DNA of 9,611 nt from an uncultured Corynebacterium sp. (GTDB taxonomy: Bacteria; Actinomycetota; Actinomycetes; Mycobacteriales; Mycobacteriaceae). The DNA lies in contig NZ_CAMIHZ010000051.1 in the NCBI RefSeq assembly GCF_946222305.1, positions 1-9,611 of the forward strand, given 5' to 3'. The position numbers were made by a program, and so were the translations under genes. The notes under the pieces were generated by a model. It was not told where the DNA came from. It did not search any database and saw only the letters and a list, made by a program, of their open reading frames with translations. Below are positions 1-6,618 of the stretch, piece by piece. The stretch's first letter is position 1, and each line of letters starts with the position of its first letter.

Positions 1-238
1 GGGCGGAACAGACATGTAAATACAACTAACTGTGACAGAAGCGGGTAATGTGGTGTAGGACACACGGCCTCGTTGAAGTCGGGTGGCGTCACCAGGGTCG
101 CTGCTTGGGCGGTGCGCACAACGCGAATGTAAAAATCGCGCGACAAAGGTGCCACGCCCCACTCCAGTGGAAGGTGCCACGCTCATCCCAGACGAAGACA
201 GGGCCGAACCCCGACCGAAGTTAGGAACAAGGACTGTC
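1..238 (+). promoter_or_regulatory. fadA upstream region with a 12-bp direct repeat
   Basis: No gene is visible here. A perfect 12-bp direct repeat, AAGGTGCCACGC, occurs at 146-157 and 171-182, 25 bp apart. An inverted repeat CGCGA-N9-TCGCG lies at 122-140, and an 8-bp palindrome GTGCGCAC at 112-119. A weak promoter-like pair is TTGGGC at 105-110 and TGTAAA at 128-133, 17 bp apart. These could be the promoter and operator of fadAB, but no known regulator site was recognised. The reading frame of fadA stays open back to a GTG at 83, but that stretch does not look like protein. Confidence 0.35.
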
Positions 239-1468
239 ATGACCAGTACCACTGGCGCCCCAGAGGCCTTCATCTACGACGCTGTCCGCACCCCACGCGG
301 CAAGGGCAAGCCCGGCGGATCCCTGCACACTGTGAAGCCCGTCTCGCTGCTCAGCGGCCTGATCGAGGCGATCATGGAGCGCAACCCGGGCATCAACCCA
401 GATCACATCAGCGACATCATCGCTGGTTGTGTGACCCCCGTTGGCGACCAGGGCATGGATATCGCCCGCACCGCCGCCCTCAACGCCGGCCTGCCTTACA
501 CCGCCACTGGCGTGCAGGTGAACCGCTACTGCGCATCCGGTCTGACTGCCGTGAACCTCGCTGCTCAGAAGATCCGCTCCGGTTGGGACGACCTGGTCTT
601 CGCCGGTGGCGTGGAGTCCATGTCCCGCGTACCGATGGGCTCCGACGGTGGCGCCCTGGCGCTGGATCCCGAGTCCAACTTCGACAATGACTTCATTCCG
701 CAGGGTATTTCCGCGGATATCATCGCTTCCCTGGATGGCCTCACCCGCGAGGACCTCGACGCATTCGCCGCTCGCTCCCACGAGCGCGCCGCTAAGGCAT
801 GGGAGGAAGGCCGCTTCGACCGCACTGTTGTGCCTGTAAGGGACCAGAACGGTATCACTCTGCTGGACCGCGACGAGACGATCCGCCCCGGCACCACGGT
901 CGAGGGCCTCTCCGGCCTGCGCCCAGCGTTCGCCACCATCGGCGACCAGGGCGGTTTCGACGCCGTGGCTCAGACCAAGTACCCACAGCTGGAACAGATC
1001 AACCACCTGCACCACGCTGGTAACTCCTCCGGCATCGTCGACGGCGCTGCCCTCCTGGCGATCGGTTCCGAGAAGGCCGGCAAGGACTACGGCCTGGAGC
1101 CACGCGCCCGCATCGTCTCCGTGGCAACCTCCGGTGTGGAGCCCACCATCATGCTGACTGCTCCTGCCCCAGCCTCTCGCGCTGCACTGGCCAAGGCCGG
1201 CCTAAAGCCAGAGGACATCGACATCTGGGAGATCAACGAGGCATTCTCCTCCGTTGTTCTGCGTGCACAGCGCGAGCTCCACATTCCAGACGAGAAGCTC
1301 AACGTCTCCGGTGGTGCCATCGCCATGGGCCACCCGCTGGGCGCGACCGGTGCGATCATCACCGGCACCGCCGTGGACGAGCTGCACCGCACCGGTGGTC
1401 GCTACGGCCTGATCACCTTGTGTGTTGCCGCTGGTATGGGTGTTGCAACCATCATCGAGCGCGTCTAA
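239..1468 (+). CDS. fadA: FadA, acetyl-CoA C-acyltransferase (3-ketoacyl-CoA thiolase)
   Basis: Thiolase of 409 residues, the beta subunit of a FadA2B2-type trifunctional complex. It cleaves 3-ketoacyl-CoA with CoA to give acetyl-CoA and a shortened acyl-CoA in the cytoplasm. The ATG at 239 was chosen because an AAGGA ribosome-binding site lies 5 nt upstream (229-233) and thiolase homology starts within about ten residues (FIYDAVRTPRGK). The nucleophilic Cys98 sits in NRYCASG, the NEAF motif is at 333-336, the catalytic His365 is in GHPLGATGA, and the second catalytic Cys395 is present. The whole protein resembles mycobacterial FadA (Rv0859 type) from memory. Oddity: the C-terminal motif reads CVAAGMG where thiolases normally have C-x-G, so the usual glycine two residues after Cys395 is alanine. 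fadB follows after 110 nt on the same strand, so an operon is likely. Function is secure at family level. Confidence 0.95.
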   Translation: MTSTTGAPEAFIYDAVRTPRGKGKPGGSLHTVKPVSLLSGLIEAIMERNPGINPDHISDIIAGCVTPVGDQGMDIARTAALNAGLPYTATGVQVNRYCASGLTAVNLAAQKIRSGWDDLVFAGGVESMSRVPMGSDGGALALDPESNFDNDFIPQGISADIIASLDGLTREDLDAFAARSHERAAKAWEEGRFDRTVVPVRDQNGITLLDRDETIRPGTTVEGLSGLRPAFATIGDQGGFDAVAQTKYPQLEQINHLHHAGNSSGIVDGAALLAIGSEKAGKDYGLEPRARIVSVATSGVEPTIMLTAPAPASRAALAKAGLKPEDIDIWEINEAFSSVVLRAQRELHIPDEKLNVSGGAIAMGHPLGATGAIITGTAVDELHRTGGRYGLITLCVAAGMGVATIIERV

Positions 1469-1578
1469 ACGGCACGTCTTTCCACCAACCGAAATCCGAA
1501 TTACACAAGCCCCCAATCCGAAGCCGAGAAAGCGCACGAGCGTGGCGTCGGAATGAAAAAAGCTTTTAGGAGACATAA

Positions 1579-3924
1579 ATGAGCAACAACATGTTCACGT
1601 GGGAGACGGACGCAGACGGCATCCTCACCCTGACGATGGATGACCCCAACGCGCCGGTCAACACCATGAACCAGACCTTCCAGAACGACCTCGTCGAGAC
1701 CGTTGCCAAGGTCAAGGAAGCCGTGGAGGCTGGCGAGGTCAAGGGCATCGTGCTGGCATCCGCGAAGAAGACCTTCTTCGCAGGTGGCGATATCAAGTCC
1801 ATGATCAAGGCCACCCCGGCCGACGCGCCGGCTCTGACCGAGCAGATCGACACGATGAAGGACAACCTGCGCACTCTCGAGACCCTGGGTGTGCCAGTGG
1901 TTGCAGCGATCAACGGCACCGCGCTGGGTGGTGGCCTAGAGATCGCGCTGGCTGCGCACCACCGCATCGCATCCGACGCGAAGGGCCTGAAGGTGGGTCT
2001 GCCCGAGGTGACCCTCGGCCTGCTGCCAGGTGGCGGCGGTGTGGTCCGTGTGACCCGCATGCTCGGCCTGCAGGATGCACTGCTGAAGGTGCTGACCACT
2101 GGCCGACAGTTCAACGCAGCCGATGCGCAGAAGACCGGCCTGATCGATGAGGTGGTACCAGCTGACCAGCTTCTCGACGCCGCCAAGAAGTGGGTTAAGG
2201 AAAACCCAGAGGCGAAGCAGCCATGGGACACGGAGGGCTACAAGGTCCCCGGTGGCACCCCATCCAACCCGAAGCTGGCAGCATTCCTGCCTTCCTTCCC
2301 GGCGAATGTGACCAAGCAGATCAAGGGCGCTCCTATGCCCGCGCCGAAGGCGATCCTCAAGGCCGCCGTTGAAGGTCTGCAGCTGAAGAACATCGAAGAG
2401 GCCACCCGTGTGGAGACCCGCTACTTCGTGGAGCTGGTCACCGGTTCGACCGCGAAGAACATGATGCAGGCCTTCTTCTTCGACCTGCAGTACTGTAACG
2501 GCGGCGGACAGCGCCCAGAAGGTGTGGAGAAGAAGCAGTTCAAGAAGCTGGGCATGGTCGGTGCCGGCATGATGGGCGCAGCCATCGCCTATGTTGCTGC
2601 GAAGGCTGGCATGGAAGTTGTGCTGAAGGACATCAAGATGGAAGCCGCGGAGAAGGGCAAGTCCTACTCCGAGGGCTTGGAGGCGAAGGCACTCAAGCGT
2701 GGCAAGACCACGGAAGAGAAGTCCAAGGCACTGCTGGACCGCATCAAGCCGTCCGTGGACTACTCGGACCTGTCTGACTGTGACATCGTGATCGAGGCCG
2801 TGTTCGAGAACACCGAGCTAAAGCACAAGGTGTGGGCCGAGATCGAGGCTGCCGTGCCAGAGGATTGCGTGCTGGGTTCGAACACCTCCACCCTTCCGAT
2901 TACGGAATTGGCTACCGGCGTGAAGCGTCCGAAGGACTTCATCGGTATTCACTTCTTCTCCCCTGTTGACAAGATGCCGCTGGTTGAGATCATCAAGGGC
3001 GAAGAGACCTCGGACGAGACCTTGGCTGCGGCCCTGGACTTCACCGGTCAGATCCGCAAGACCCCGATCGTGGTGAATGACTCCCGCGGTTTCTACACCT
3101 CGCGCGTGATCGGCTTCTTCCTGAACGAGGCGATGCGCATGCTCGCCGAGGGCATCGATCCGGCTGTCATTGAGGCCGCCGGTCGCCAGGCTGGCTACCC
3201 AGCGCCACCTCTGCAGCTGCAGGATGAGCTGAACCTGAAGCTGGCTCGCAAGATTGGTTCCGAGACCCGCGCAGCTCAAGAGGCTGCTGGGCTTAAGGTC
3301 GATGACGGTGGCGTCACCGAAATTGTCGACAAGATGCTGGATGTCTACGACCGTCCGGGCAAGCTCGAGGGCAAGGGCTTCTACGAGTACAACGAGGAAG
3401 GTCGCCGCGCTGGACTGTGGCGCGGACTGTGGGACGAGCTGGGCGCTGGCAAGGTGAAGGTCGCTGATGGCGAGTCCACGTTGTCTGGCCACGGGCTGGA
3501 GGGCGCGACCGAGGGCGCGGCCCGCAAGGCCGATGGCTACGGTCAGCTCGAGGGCACGGAGAAGTCCGCAGGTTCCGACGTGGCTGCTGACGCCCCGGCG
3601 TTCATCGACTTGGTGGAGCGCATGCTGTTCGCCGAGGCCATCGAGACTCAGAAGTGCCTGGACGAAGGTGTGCTGACCAGCGATGCAGACGCGAACATCG
3701 GTTCCATCATGGGTATTGGATTCCCCGCGTGGACGGGTGGTACTCGCCAGTACATCAAGAACTACGCACGCCCTGCTGCGGCTGCACTGCCGGAGGGCAA
3801 GAAGGCGGATACCGCTGGTGGTGACTACCCAACCACTGGTGTGGCCGGGTTCGTCGCCCGCGCGGAGGAGCTGGTCGCGAAGTACGGCGAGCGCTTCGAG
3901 GTGCCGGAGTCGCTGAAGAAGTAG
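1579..3924 (+). CDS. fadB: FadB, enoyl-CoA hydratase / 3-hydroxyacyl-CoA dehydrogenase
   Basis: Bifunctional alpha subunit of the beta-oxidation complex, 781 residues, partner of the upstream thiolase. It hydrates 2-enoyl-CoA and oxidises the 3-hydroxyacyl-CoA with NAD+. The N-terminal crotonase domain (about 1-300) carries the two catalytic acids, Glu121 in GGGLE and Glu143 in GLPEV. The NAD-binding Rossmann domain starts near 320 with GxGxxG (G328-x-G330-xx-G333). The dehydrogenase dyad is His458 and Glu470, twelve residues apart as in E. coli FadB. Two C-terminal 3HAD domains follow. An AGGAGA ribosome-binding site at 1568-1573 lies 5 nt before the ATG. The gap after fadA (1469-1578) has no terminator but carries an 8-bp direct repeat AATCCGAA (1493-1500, 1515-1522). 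Oddity: a Gly/Ala/Glu-rich stretch at about 622-672 looks like an insertion, making the protein longer than the roughly 720 residues I recall for mycobacterial FadB. Confidence 0.95.
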   Translation: MSNNMFTWETDADGILTLTMDDPNAPVNTMNQTFQNDLVETVAKVKEAVEAGEVKGIVLASAKKTFFAGGDIKSMIKATPADAPALTEQIDTMKDNLRTLETLGVPVVAAINGTALGGGLEIALAAHHRIASDAKGLKVGLPEVTLGLLPGGGGVVRVTRMLGLQDALLKVLTTGRQFNAADAQKTGLIDEVVPADQLLDAAKKWVKENPEAKQPWDTEGYKVPGGTPSNPKLAAFLPSFPANVTKQIKGAPMPAPKAILKAAVEGLQLKNIEEATRVETRYFVELVTGSTAKNMMQAFFFDLQYCNGGGQRPEGVEKKQFKKLGMVGAGMMGAAIAYVAAKAGMEVVLKDIKMEAAEKGKSYSEGLEAKALKRGKTTEEKSKALLDRIKPSVDYSDLSDCDIVIEAVFENTELKHKVWAEIEAAVPEDCVLGSNTSTLPITELATGVKRPKDFIGIHFFSPVDKMPLVEIIKGEETSDETLAAALDFTGQIRKTPIVVNDSRGFYTSRVIGFFLNEAMRMLAEGIDPAVIEAAGRQAGYPAPPLQLQDELNLKLARKIGSETRAAQEAAGLKVDDGGVTEIVDKMLDVYDRPGKLEGKGFYEYNEEGRRAGLWRGLWDELGAGKVKVADGESTLSGHGLEGATEGAARKADGYGQLEGTEKSAGSDVAADAPAFIDLVERMLFAEAIETQKCLDEGVLTSDADANIGSIMGIGFPAWTGGTRQYIKNYARPAAAALPEGKKADTAGGDYPTTGVAGFVARAEELVAKYGERFEVPESLKK

Positions 3925-3930
3925 CGGCGC

Positions 3931-3950
3931 GGGGCCCTGAATCCGGCCCC
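3931..3950 (+). repeat. GC-rich 6-bp hairpin just after the fadB stop
   Basis: GGGGCC (3931-3936) pairs with GGCCCC (3945-3950) around an 8-nt loop, starting 7 nt after the fadB stop codon. No T-run follows, so it is probably not a terminator alone; it may slow polymerase or protect the 3' end ahead of the larger hairpin. Confidence 0.5.
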
Positions 3951-3956
3951 TCGCAC

Positions 3957-4024
3957 AAAGTGCAGCAGATCTCCACCAAAAATGCGCGTTTTTGCTGGAG
4001 ATCTGCTGCACTTTCGCATTTTTT
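3957..4024 (+). terminator. Long perfect hairpin, likely fadAB terminator or palindromic repeat element
   Basis: A perfect 19-bp inverted repeat (3957-3975 with 3996-4014) continues after one C-C mismatch as a 6-bp stem CAAAAA/TTTTTG (3977-3982 with 3989-3994), closing on the hexaloop TGCGCG. A T6 run (4019-4024) lies 4 nt after the stem, compatible with intrinsic termination of fadAB. The 11-mer CGCGTTTTTGC occurs inside the hairpin (3985-3995) and again at 4025-4035. The stem is much longer and more perfect than a terminator needs, so it could be a dispersed palindromic element that also serves as a terminator. Whether it is repeated in the genome cannot be seen here. Confidence 0.7.
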
Positions 4025-4640
4025 CGCGTTTTTGCGTGGAATGGGCGCGCAATGCGGGGCGCGATCCCCATTAATGGGTTGAAGGGGAACATCTAGACCG
4101 CATTGGGGCGGGCACAGTGAAATCACCTGGGGGAGTCACGGCAAAAGCTGGTGAGGAGCACTGGAATCAAGGGAAGCCGCGCGGAAGCAGCGCAGCTATG
4201 CAGCGAAACAAGGGTCTCGGGCAGGTCATCTTGCAGCGGGAGACACATCTTCCCTGGCCAGACAAACGATCGGCCATTCTCCAGGAAGACCACCCCTCAA
4301 CCCATATCAATCCCAGGTGGAGCAAGGGAGCGGGGCGCAGGGCGTCGGTAAAAGAAGGGACGCAAGCCATGAAGCAAGGGGGCAAGAAAGCGCCCGCCGT
4401 GCCGAGAAAGCAAAACGGCAACTCACCGTTAGAGGGTTCAACGAGCGGTTTTCGCAGGTCTCGCGCACGACTTACCTTCCCGTCACGTGCGAGCGTCCGG
4501 CGCAAGAGCTGCGGTTCGGCGGGCGGGAGGAAGCCGCGCACGCTCCATCAACCGCACATCGTAGCGAGCAAGCACGGCTGGCCATGCGCGGTGCGGGAAC
4601 AGTGGCGCCCCTTCTGCCCCCTCTAGCGCCAGCGCCTCTT
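4025..4640. other. Gene-free region, purine-rich + strand, no recognised function
   Basis: I see no gene I can support in these 616 bases. A 12-bp perfect palindrome CCCATTAATGGG lies at 4067-4078. From about 4120 to 4450 the + strand is rich in A and G. A + strand frame is open from a GTG at 4117 to 4626 and a - strand frame at 4167-4541, but both predict basic, low-complexity sequence without family resemblance. I compared it by eye with RNase P RNA, tmRNA, SRP RNA, the cobalamin riboswitch and group II introns and found no convincing match. It lies at the convergent 3' ends of fadB and the transporter, where decayed genes or 3' regulatory RNAs can sit. No clear terminator for the - strand transporter was found. 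Confidence 0.4.
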
Positions 4641-6188
4641 CTAATGCCCCTTCTTCACCGTGATCGTCCAGCCAGCATCCCCGGTCTGCTCGAAATTCGT
4701 CACCTCGTGCCCATCGGTCGCCGCCCAGCGCGGAATCGCGTCGGTCGCCTGTGTGCAGTCGAAATCAATCTGCAGCGAATCCCCTACGGCCAGGTTAGCC
4801 ATAGCCGCCTTCGCGTCCACCAGCGGGAATGGGCATACGGCGCCGAGGGTATCCAGCCGGTAGGTCCGCTCGCCCACTAGCTGAAGGCCGTTGTTGTTTT
4901 GGTCCGACGCCACGCTCCCACGACCCACATTCCTCCGCTCCAGTAGCGCGGTGCCAGCGGTCTGGAAGCCCAGCTGAGCGCCCGCGATCTGGAACTGCTC
5001 AGAATTCTCGGCACTGTCCGCTCCCGTGGTCTGCAACAGTCCGGAACGCTCCGCGCTGCCCGCACCCGTGGCGGCGGAGGACTCAGCCGGAGGGGTCACA
5101 TCGTGCTGATCAATCTGCTGCACGATGGGCTGTGTGCCCTGCAGCGTGTTTCGGGATTGTCCCGGAACGGCCTCAGTGGGCTTAAGGAAGAGCTTGGCGG
5201 CGATGCCGATACCGATGGCGATGAAGAGCAGCGCCACCCAGCCCTGGTAAGAGAACAGGGAGGTTTGCACCATGCCGTTGCCCACGGTGCAACCGCCGGC
5301 GGCAGAAGCGCCCACGCCCATCAGCACGCCGCCAATGACAGAACGGACAGCCTGGGTGGCGGAGGGGACGCGCAGGCGGAATTCTCCGGAGGCCTTCGCC
5401 GCGAAGAATGCGCCGACCAGCAGGCCGAGAACCAGCATGACTCCCCAGTCGACCTTGTCCGCACCGCTAATGATGAACTTGGACAGGTTCGACGACGGGC
5501 TAGTGATGCCGAGGCCGTCATTTCGCCCGGTAGCTGCAGACAGTGGCCACGCCAGAACCCCCAGCGCACCGATGATCGCGGCGGTGGGGTAAAAGTGCCA
5601 AGGCTTTTCTGCCAACAGATGAGCCAGCCCGGTCTTCTTCGGCTTCAAGGTCGCCATCTTTGGCGCCTGGGCCTCTTGGACGAGGAAGTGGCGGGTTAGG
5701 AACGCAACACCAATGGCAAATGGGATAACCAACCACCAGACTGAAATGCCCAACGTTCCATGAATGGTTGTCACCGGTAGCTTCCAGGCGCGCAGTCCCT
5801 CATTGAGGAAGTTCAGTGCACCACCCTTCATCGCAGCGGCGCTAGCTGCGTAGAACACGAGGGCTAGCCACGAACCAACGAGGCCTTCCGCCGAGCGGTA
5901 CCACGTTCCGGAAGCACAACCGCCCGCGAGGACGATGCCAGCTCCGAAGAGCAGGCCACCGAGAACGACGGCCAGTGGCGCGAATGGCTTGAATTCTGGA
6001 GTGATGACCCCGGCAGAGGTGAGGGCTGCTAGGCCCACGGCGTGAACCGCGATGACGATTAGCAGCGCGGTAAAGCCACGCCACGTCTTATTCAGGAAGA
6101 TATCGCGGATCATGCCGGTAACGCAGAACCTACCGCGCTGCATTACCCAGCCGAGGACGGCACCAAGTGCGAGTCCGGTGATGATCAT
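4641..6188 (-). CDS. yeeE: YeeE/YedE (TsuA-type) thiosulfate transporter fused to a TusA/SirA sulfur-carrier domain
   Basis: A 515-residue membrane protein. Residues 1-335 form the hydrophobic, multi-span YeeE/YedE domain, with its three cysteine motifs GRFC (Cys22), GGCASG (Cys91) and GGCTVG (Cys300). In the characterised Spirochaeta thermophila YeeE, the equivalent cysteines line the path that takes up thiosulfate. Residues 336-440 are a polar linker containing two 14-residue repeats. Residues 442-515 are a TusA/SirA/YeeD-like domain with the CPFP motif (Cys452), expected to accept sulfur on the cytoplasmic side. The start is supported by GAGGAG (rc of 6192-6197) about 3 nt upstream of the ATG. 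In the characterised system the carrier (YeeD/TsuB) is a separate protein; here it is fused. Two McbR-type operators and a dyad array lie upstream, fitting sulfur-responsive control. Substrate thiosulfate is inferred from the family; another sulfur compound is possible. Confidence 0.85.
   Translation of the reverse strand: MIITGLALGAVLGWVMQRGRFCVTGMIRDIFLNKTWRGFTALLIVIAVHAVGLAALTSAGVITPEFKPFAPLAVVLGGLLFGAGIVLAGGCASGTWYRSAEGLVGSWLALVFYAASAAAMKGGALNFLNEGLRAWKLPVTTIHGTLGISVWWLVIPFAIGVAFLTRHFLVQEAQAPKMATLKPKKTGLAHLLAEKPWHFYPTAAIIGALGVLAWPLSAATGRNDGLGITSPSSNLSKFIISGADKVDWGVMLVLGLLVGAFFAAKASGEFRLRVPSATQAVRSVIGGVLMGVGASAAGGCTVGNGMVQTSLFSYQGWVALLFIAIGIGIAAKLFLKPTEAVPGQSRNTLQGTQPIVQQIDQHDVTPPAESSAATGAGSAERSGLLQTTGADSAENSEQFQIAGAQLGFQTAGTALLERRNVGRGSVASDQNNNGLQLVGERTYRLDTLGAVCPFPLVDAKAAMANLAVGDSLQIDFDCTQATDAIPRWAATDGHEVTNFEQTGDAGWTITVKKGH
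4989..5072 (-). repeat. Two tandem 42-bp repeats in the transporter linker
   Basis: The segments 5031-5072 and 4989-5030 match at 30 of 42 positions and encode residues 373-386 and 387-400 of the transporter fusion. The shared pattern is xTGAxSAExSxxxQ. A weaker third unit (IAGAQ, from residue 401) follows. The repeats lie in the flexible linker between the membrane part and the sulfur-carrier domain, and divergence between copies suggests an old duplication. Confidence 0.7.
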
Positions 6189-6211
6189 GAGCTCCTCTTT
6201 TCACTTAGGTT

Positions 6212-6347
6212 GCGAACCGATTCTCCTGAGCTGAGAACCGGTTCGCGTGAACTACAGACCGGTCATCTTTGGCCGTGAACGGCTTCACCACACAGTGAAT
6301 CCGTTCGCCTGGATCGGGAAACGATTTCAAACCATGAACCGATCTGT
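6212..6347. repeat. Array of seven short dyads (core GAA-N4-TTC) at about 21-bp spacing
   Basis: Units start at 6212, 6233, 6254, 6275, 6295, 6316 and 6334, so steps are 21, 21, 21, 20, 21 and 18 bp. The 14-bp consensus is G-N-G-A-A-C-C-G-R-T-T-C-N-C. The clearest copies are GAGAACCGGTTCGC (6233) and GTGAACGGCTTCAC (6275); the unit at 6254 is the most degenerate. A lone right half TTCAC fits the phase one step closer to the transporter start, at the ribosome-binding site. The array occupies 24-160 nt upstream of the transporter ATG. The two-helical-turn spacing puts all units on one DNA face, as for cooperative protein binding; repeated small RNA hairpins are the alternative. I recognise no known regulator for it, though the GTGA-N6-TCAC unit at 6275 recalls the Crp/GlxR core. 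Confidence 0.8.
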
Positions 6348-6396
6348 CTATTTAATGCGGCCAATCGTAATCCTCCAGTCAAGGTTTGTAAAGCAG

Positions 6397-6402
6397 ACTA
6401 TA
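6397..6402 (-). promoter_or_regulatory. Possible -10 element of the transporter promoter
   Basis: On the - strand this reads TATAGT, a good SigA -10 match, and it overlaps the end of the McbR-type operator at 6401-6416. No convincing -35 is present 17 bp upstream. If used, transcripts would carry a leader of about 200 nt containing the dyad array. A TTGACT (rc of 6377-6382) lies downstream but has no well-spaced -10. Confidence 0.35.
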
Positions 6403-6416
6403 GACAAAGTGGTCTA
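6401..6416. promoter_or_regulatory. McbR-type operator 1
   Basis: The 16-mer is TAGAC-AAAGTG-GTCTA, a perfect match to the TAGAC-N6-GTCTA inverted repeat known for McbR, the TetR-family repressor of sulfur and methionine genes in Corynebacterium glutamicum, which is released by S-adenosylhomocysteine. It overlaps a candidate -10 of the - strand transporter gene, a position suited to repression. A degenerate third copy (TAGAC-N6-GTTCA on the - strand) lies at 6335-6350. Confidence 0.8.
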
Positions 6417-6479
6417 CCTAAAAGCGAGCGCATCTCGATACAGCAAGCTTAAGGGCTATATGAATCACCATAAATAGAT

Positions 6480-6495
6480 AGACTAAGCAGTCTAC
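6480..6495. promoter_or_regulatory. McbR-type operator 2
   Basis: The 16-mer is TAGAC-TAAGCA-GTCTA, a second perfect McbR-type inverted repeat, 79 bp from the first. It lies between the transporter control region and the terminator of the permease gene, so it can only serve the - strand transporter or an unseen transcript. Two operators could be bridged by looping or serve two promoters. Confidence 0.8.
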
Positions 6496-6532
6496 TTTAG
6501 TCTCGTGAAGGATCGGTTTCGCACGTACGCCA

Positions 6533-6561
6533 AAAAGCCCCACCCAGTTTTGGGTGGAGCT
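6533..6561 (-). terminator. Intrinsic terminator of the amino-acid permease gene
   Basis: On the - strand a 9-bp stem (6553-6561 with 6538-6546, one G-T pair) around a 6-nt loop is followed at once by five T (6533-6537). It lies about 60 nt after the permease stop and isolates the transporter control region from read-through. Confidence 0.9.
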
Positions 6562-6618
6562 CTTAGGTGGGGAGGGTGGCGTCGGGAAAGAAGCTAAAAG
6601 AGCCGAGCCAACGAGGAG

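Noticed and set aside
83..238. Longer fadA start at a GTG, adding 52 residues
   Set aside because: The extension has no thiolase similarity and the ATG at 239 has a well-placed AAGGA and starts where homology begins.
2818..4092. Long - strand open frame of 424 codons across fadB
   Set aside because: It is antisense to a convincing gene, runs through the hairpin at 3957-4014, and its product shows no family features; long antisense frames are common in GC-rich DNA.
4145..4260. Possible cobalamin riboswitch (GGGAAGCCGCG followed by GGGCAGGTC)
   Set aside because: The remaining conserved boxes are missing or in the wrong order, and no B12-related gene follows.
4117..4626. Open + strand frame of 169 codons from a GTG
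   Set aside because: The product is basic and low-complexity, with no ribosome-binding site or recognisable domain.
6247..6477. Open + strand frame of 76 codons
   Set aside because: It overlaps the dyad array and the first McbR-type operator, has no ribosome-binding site and shows no family resemblance.
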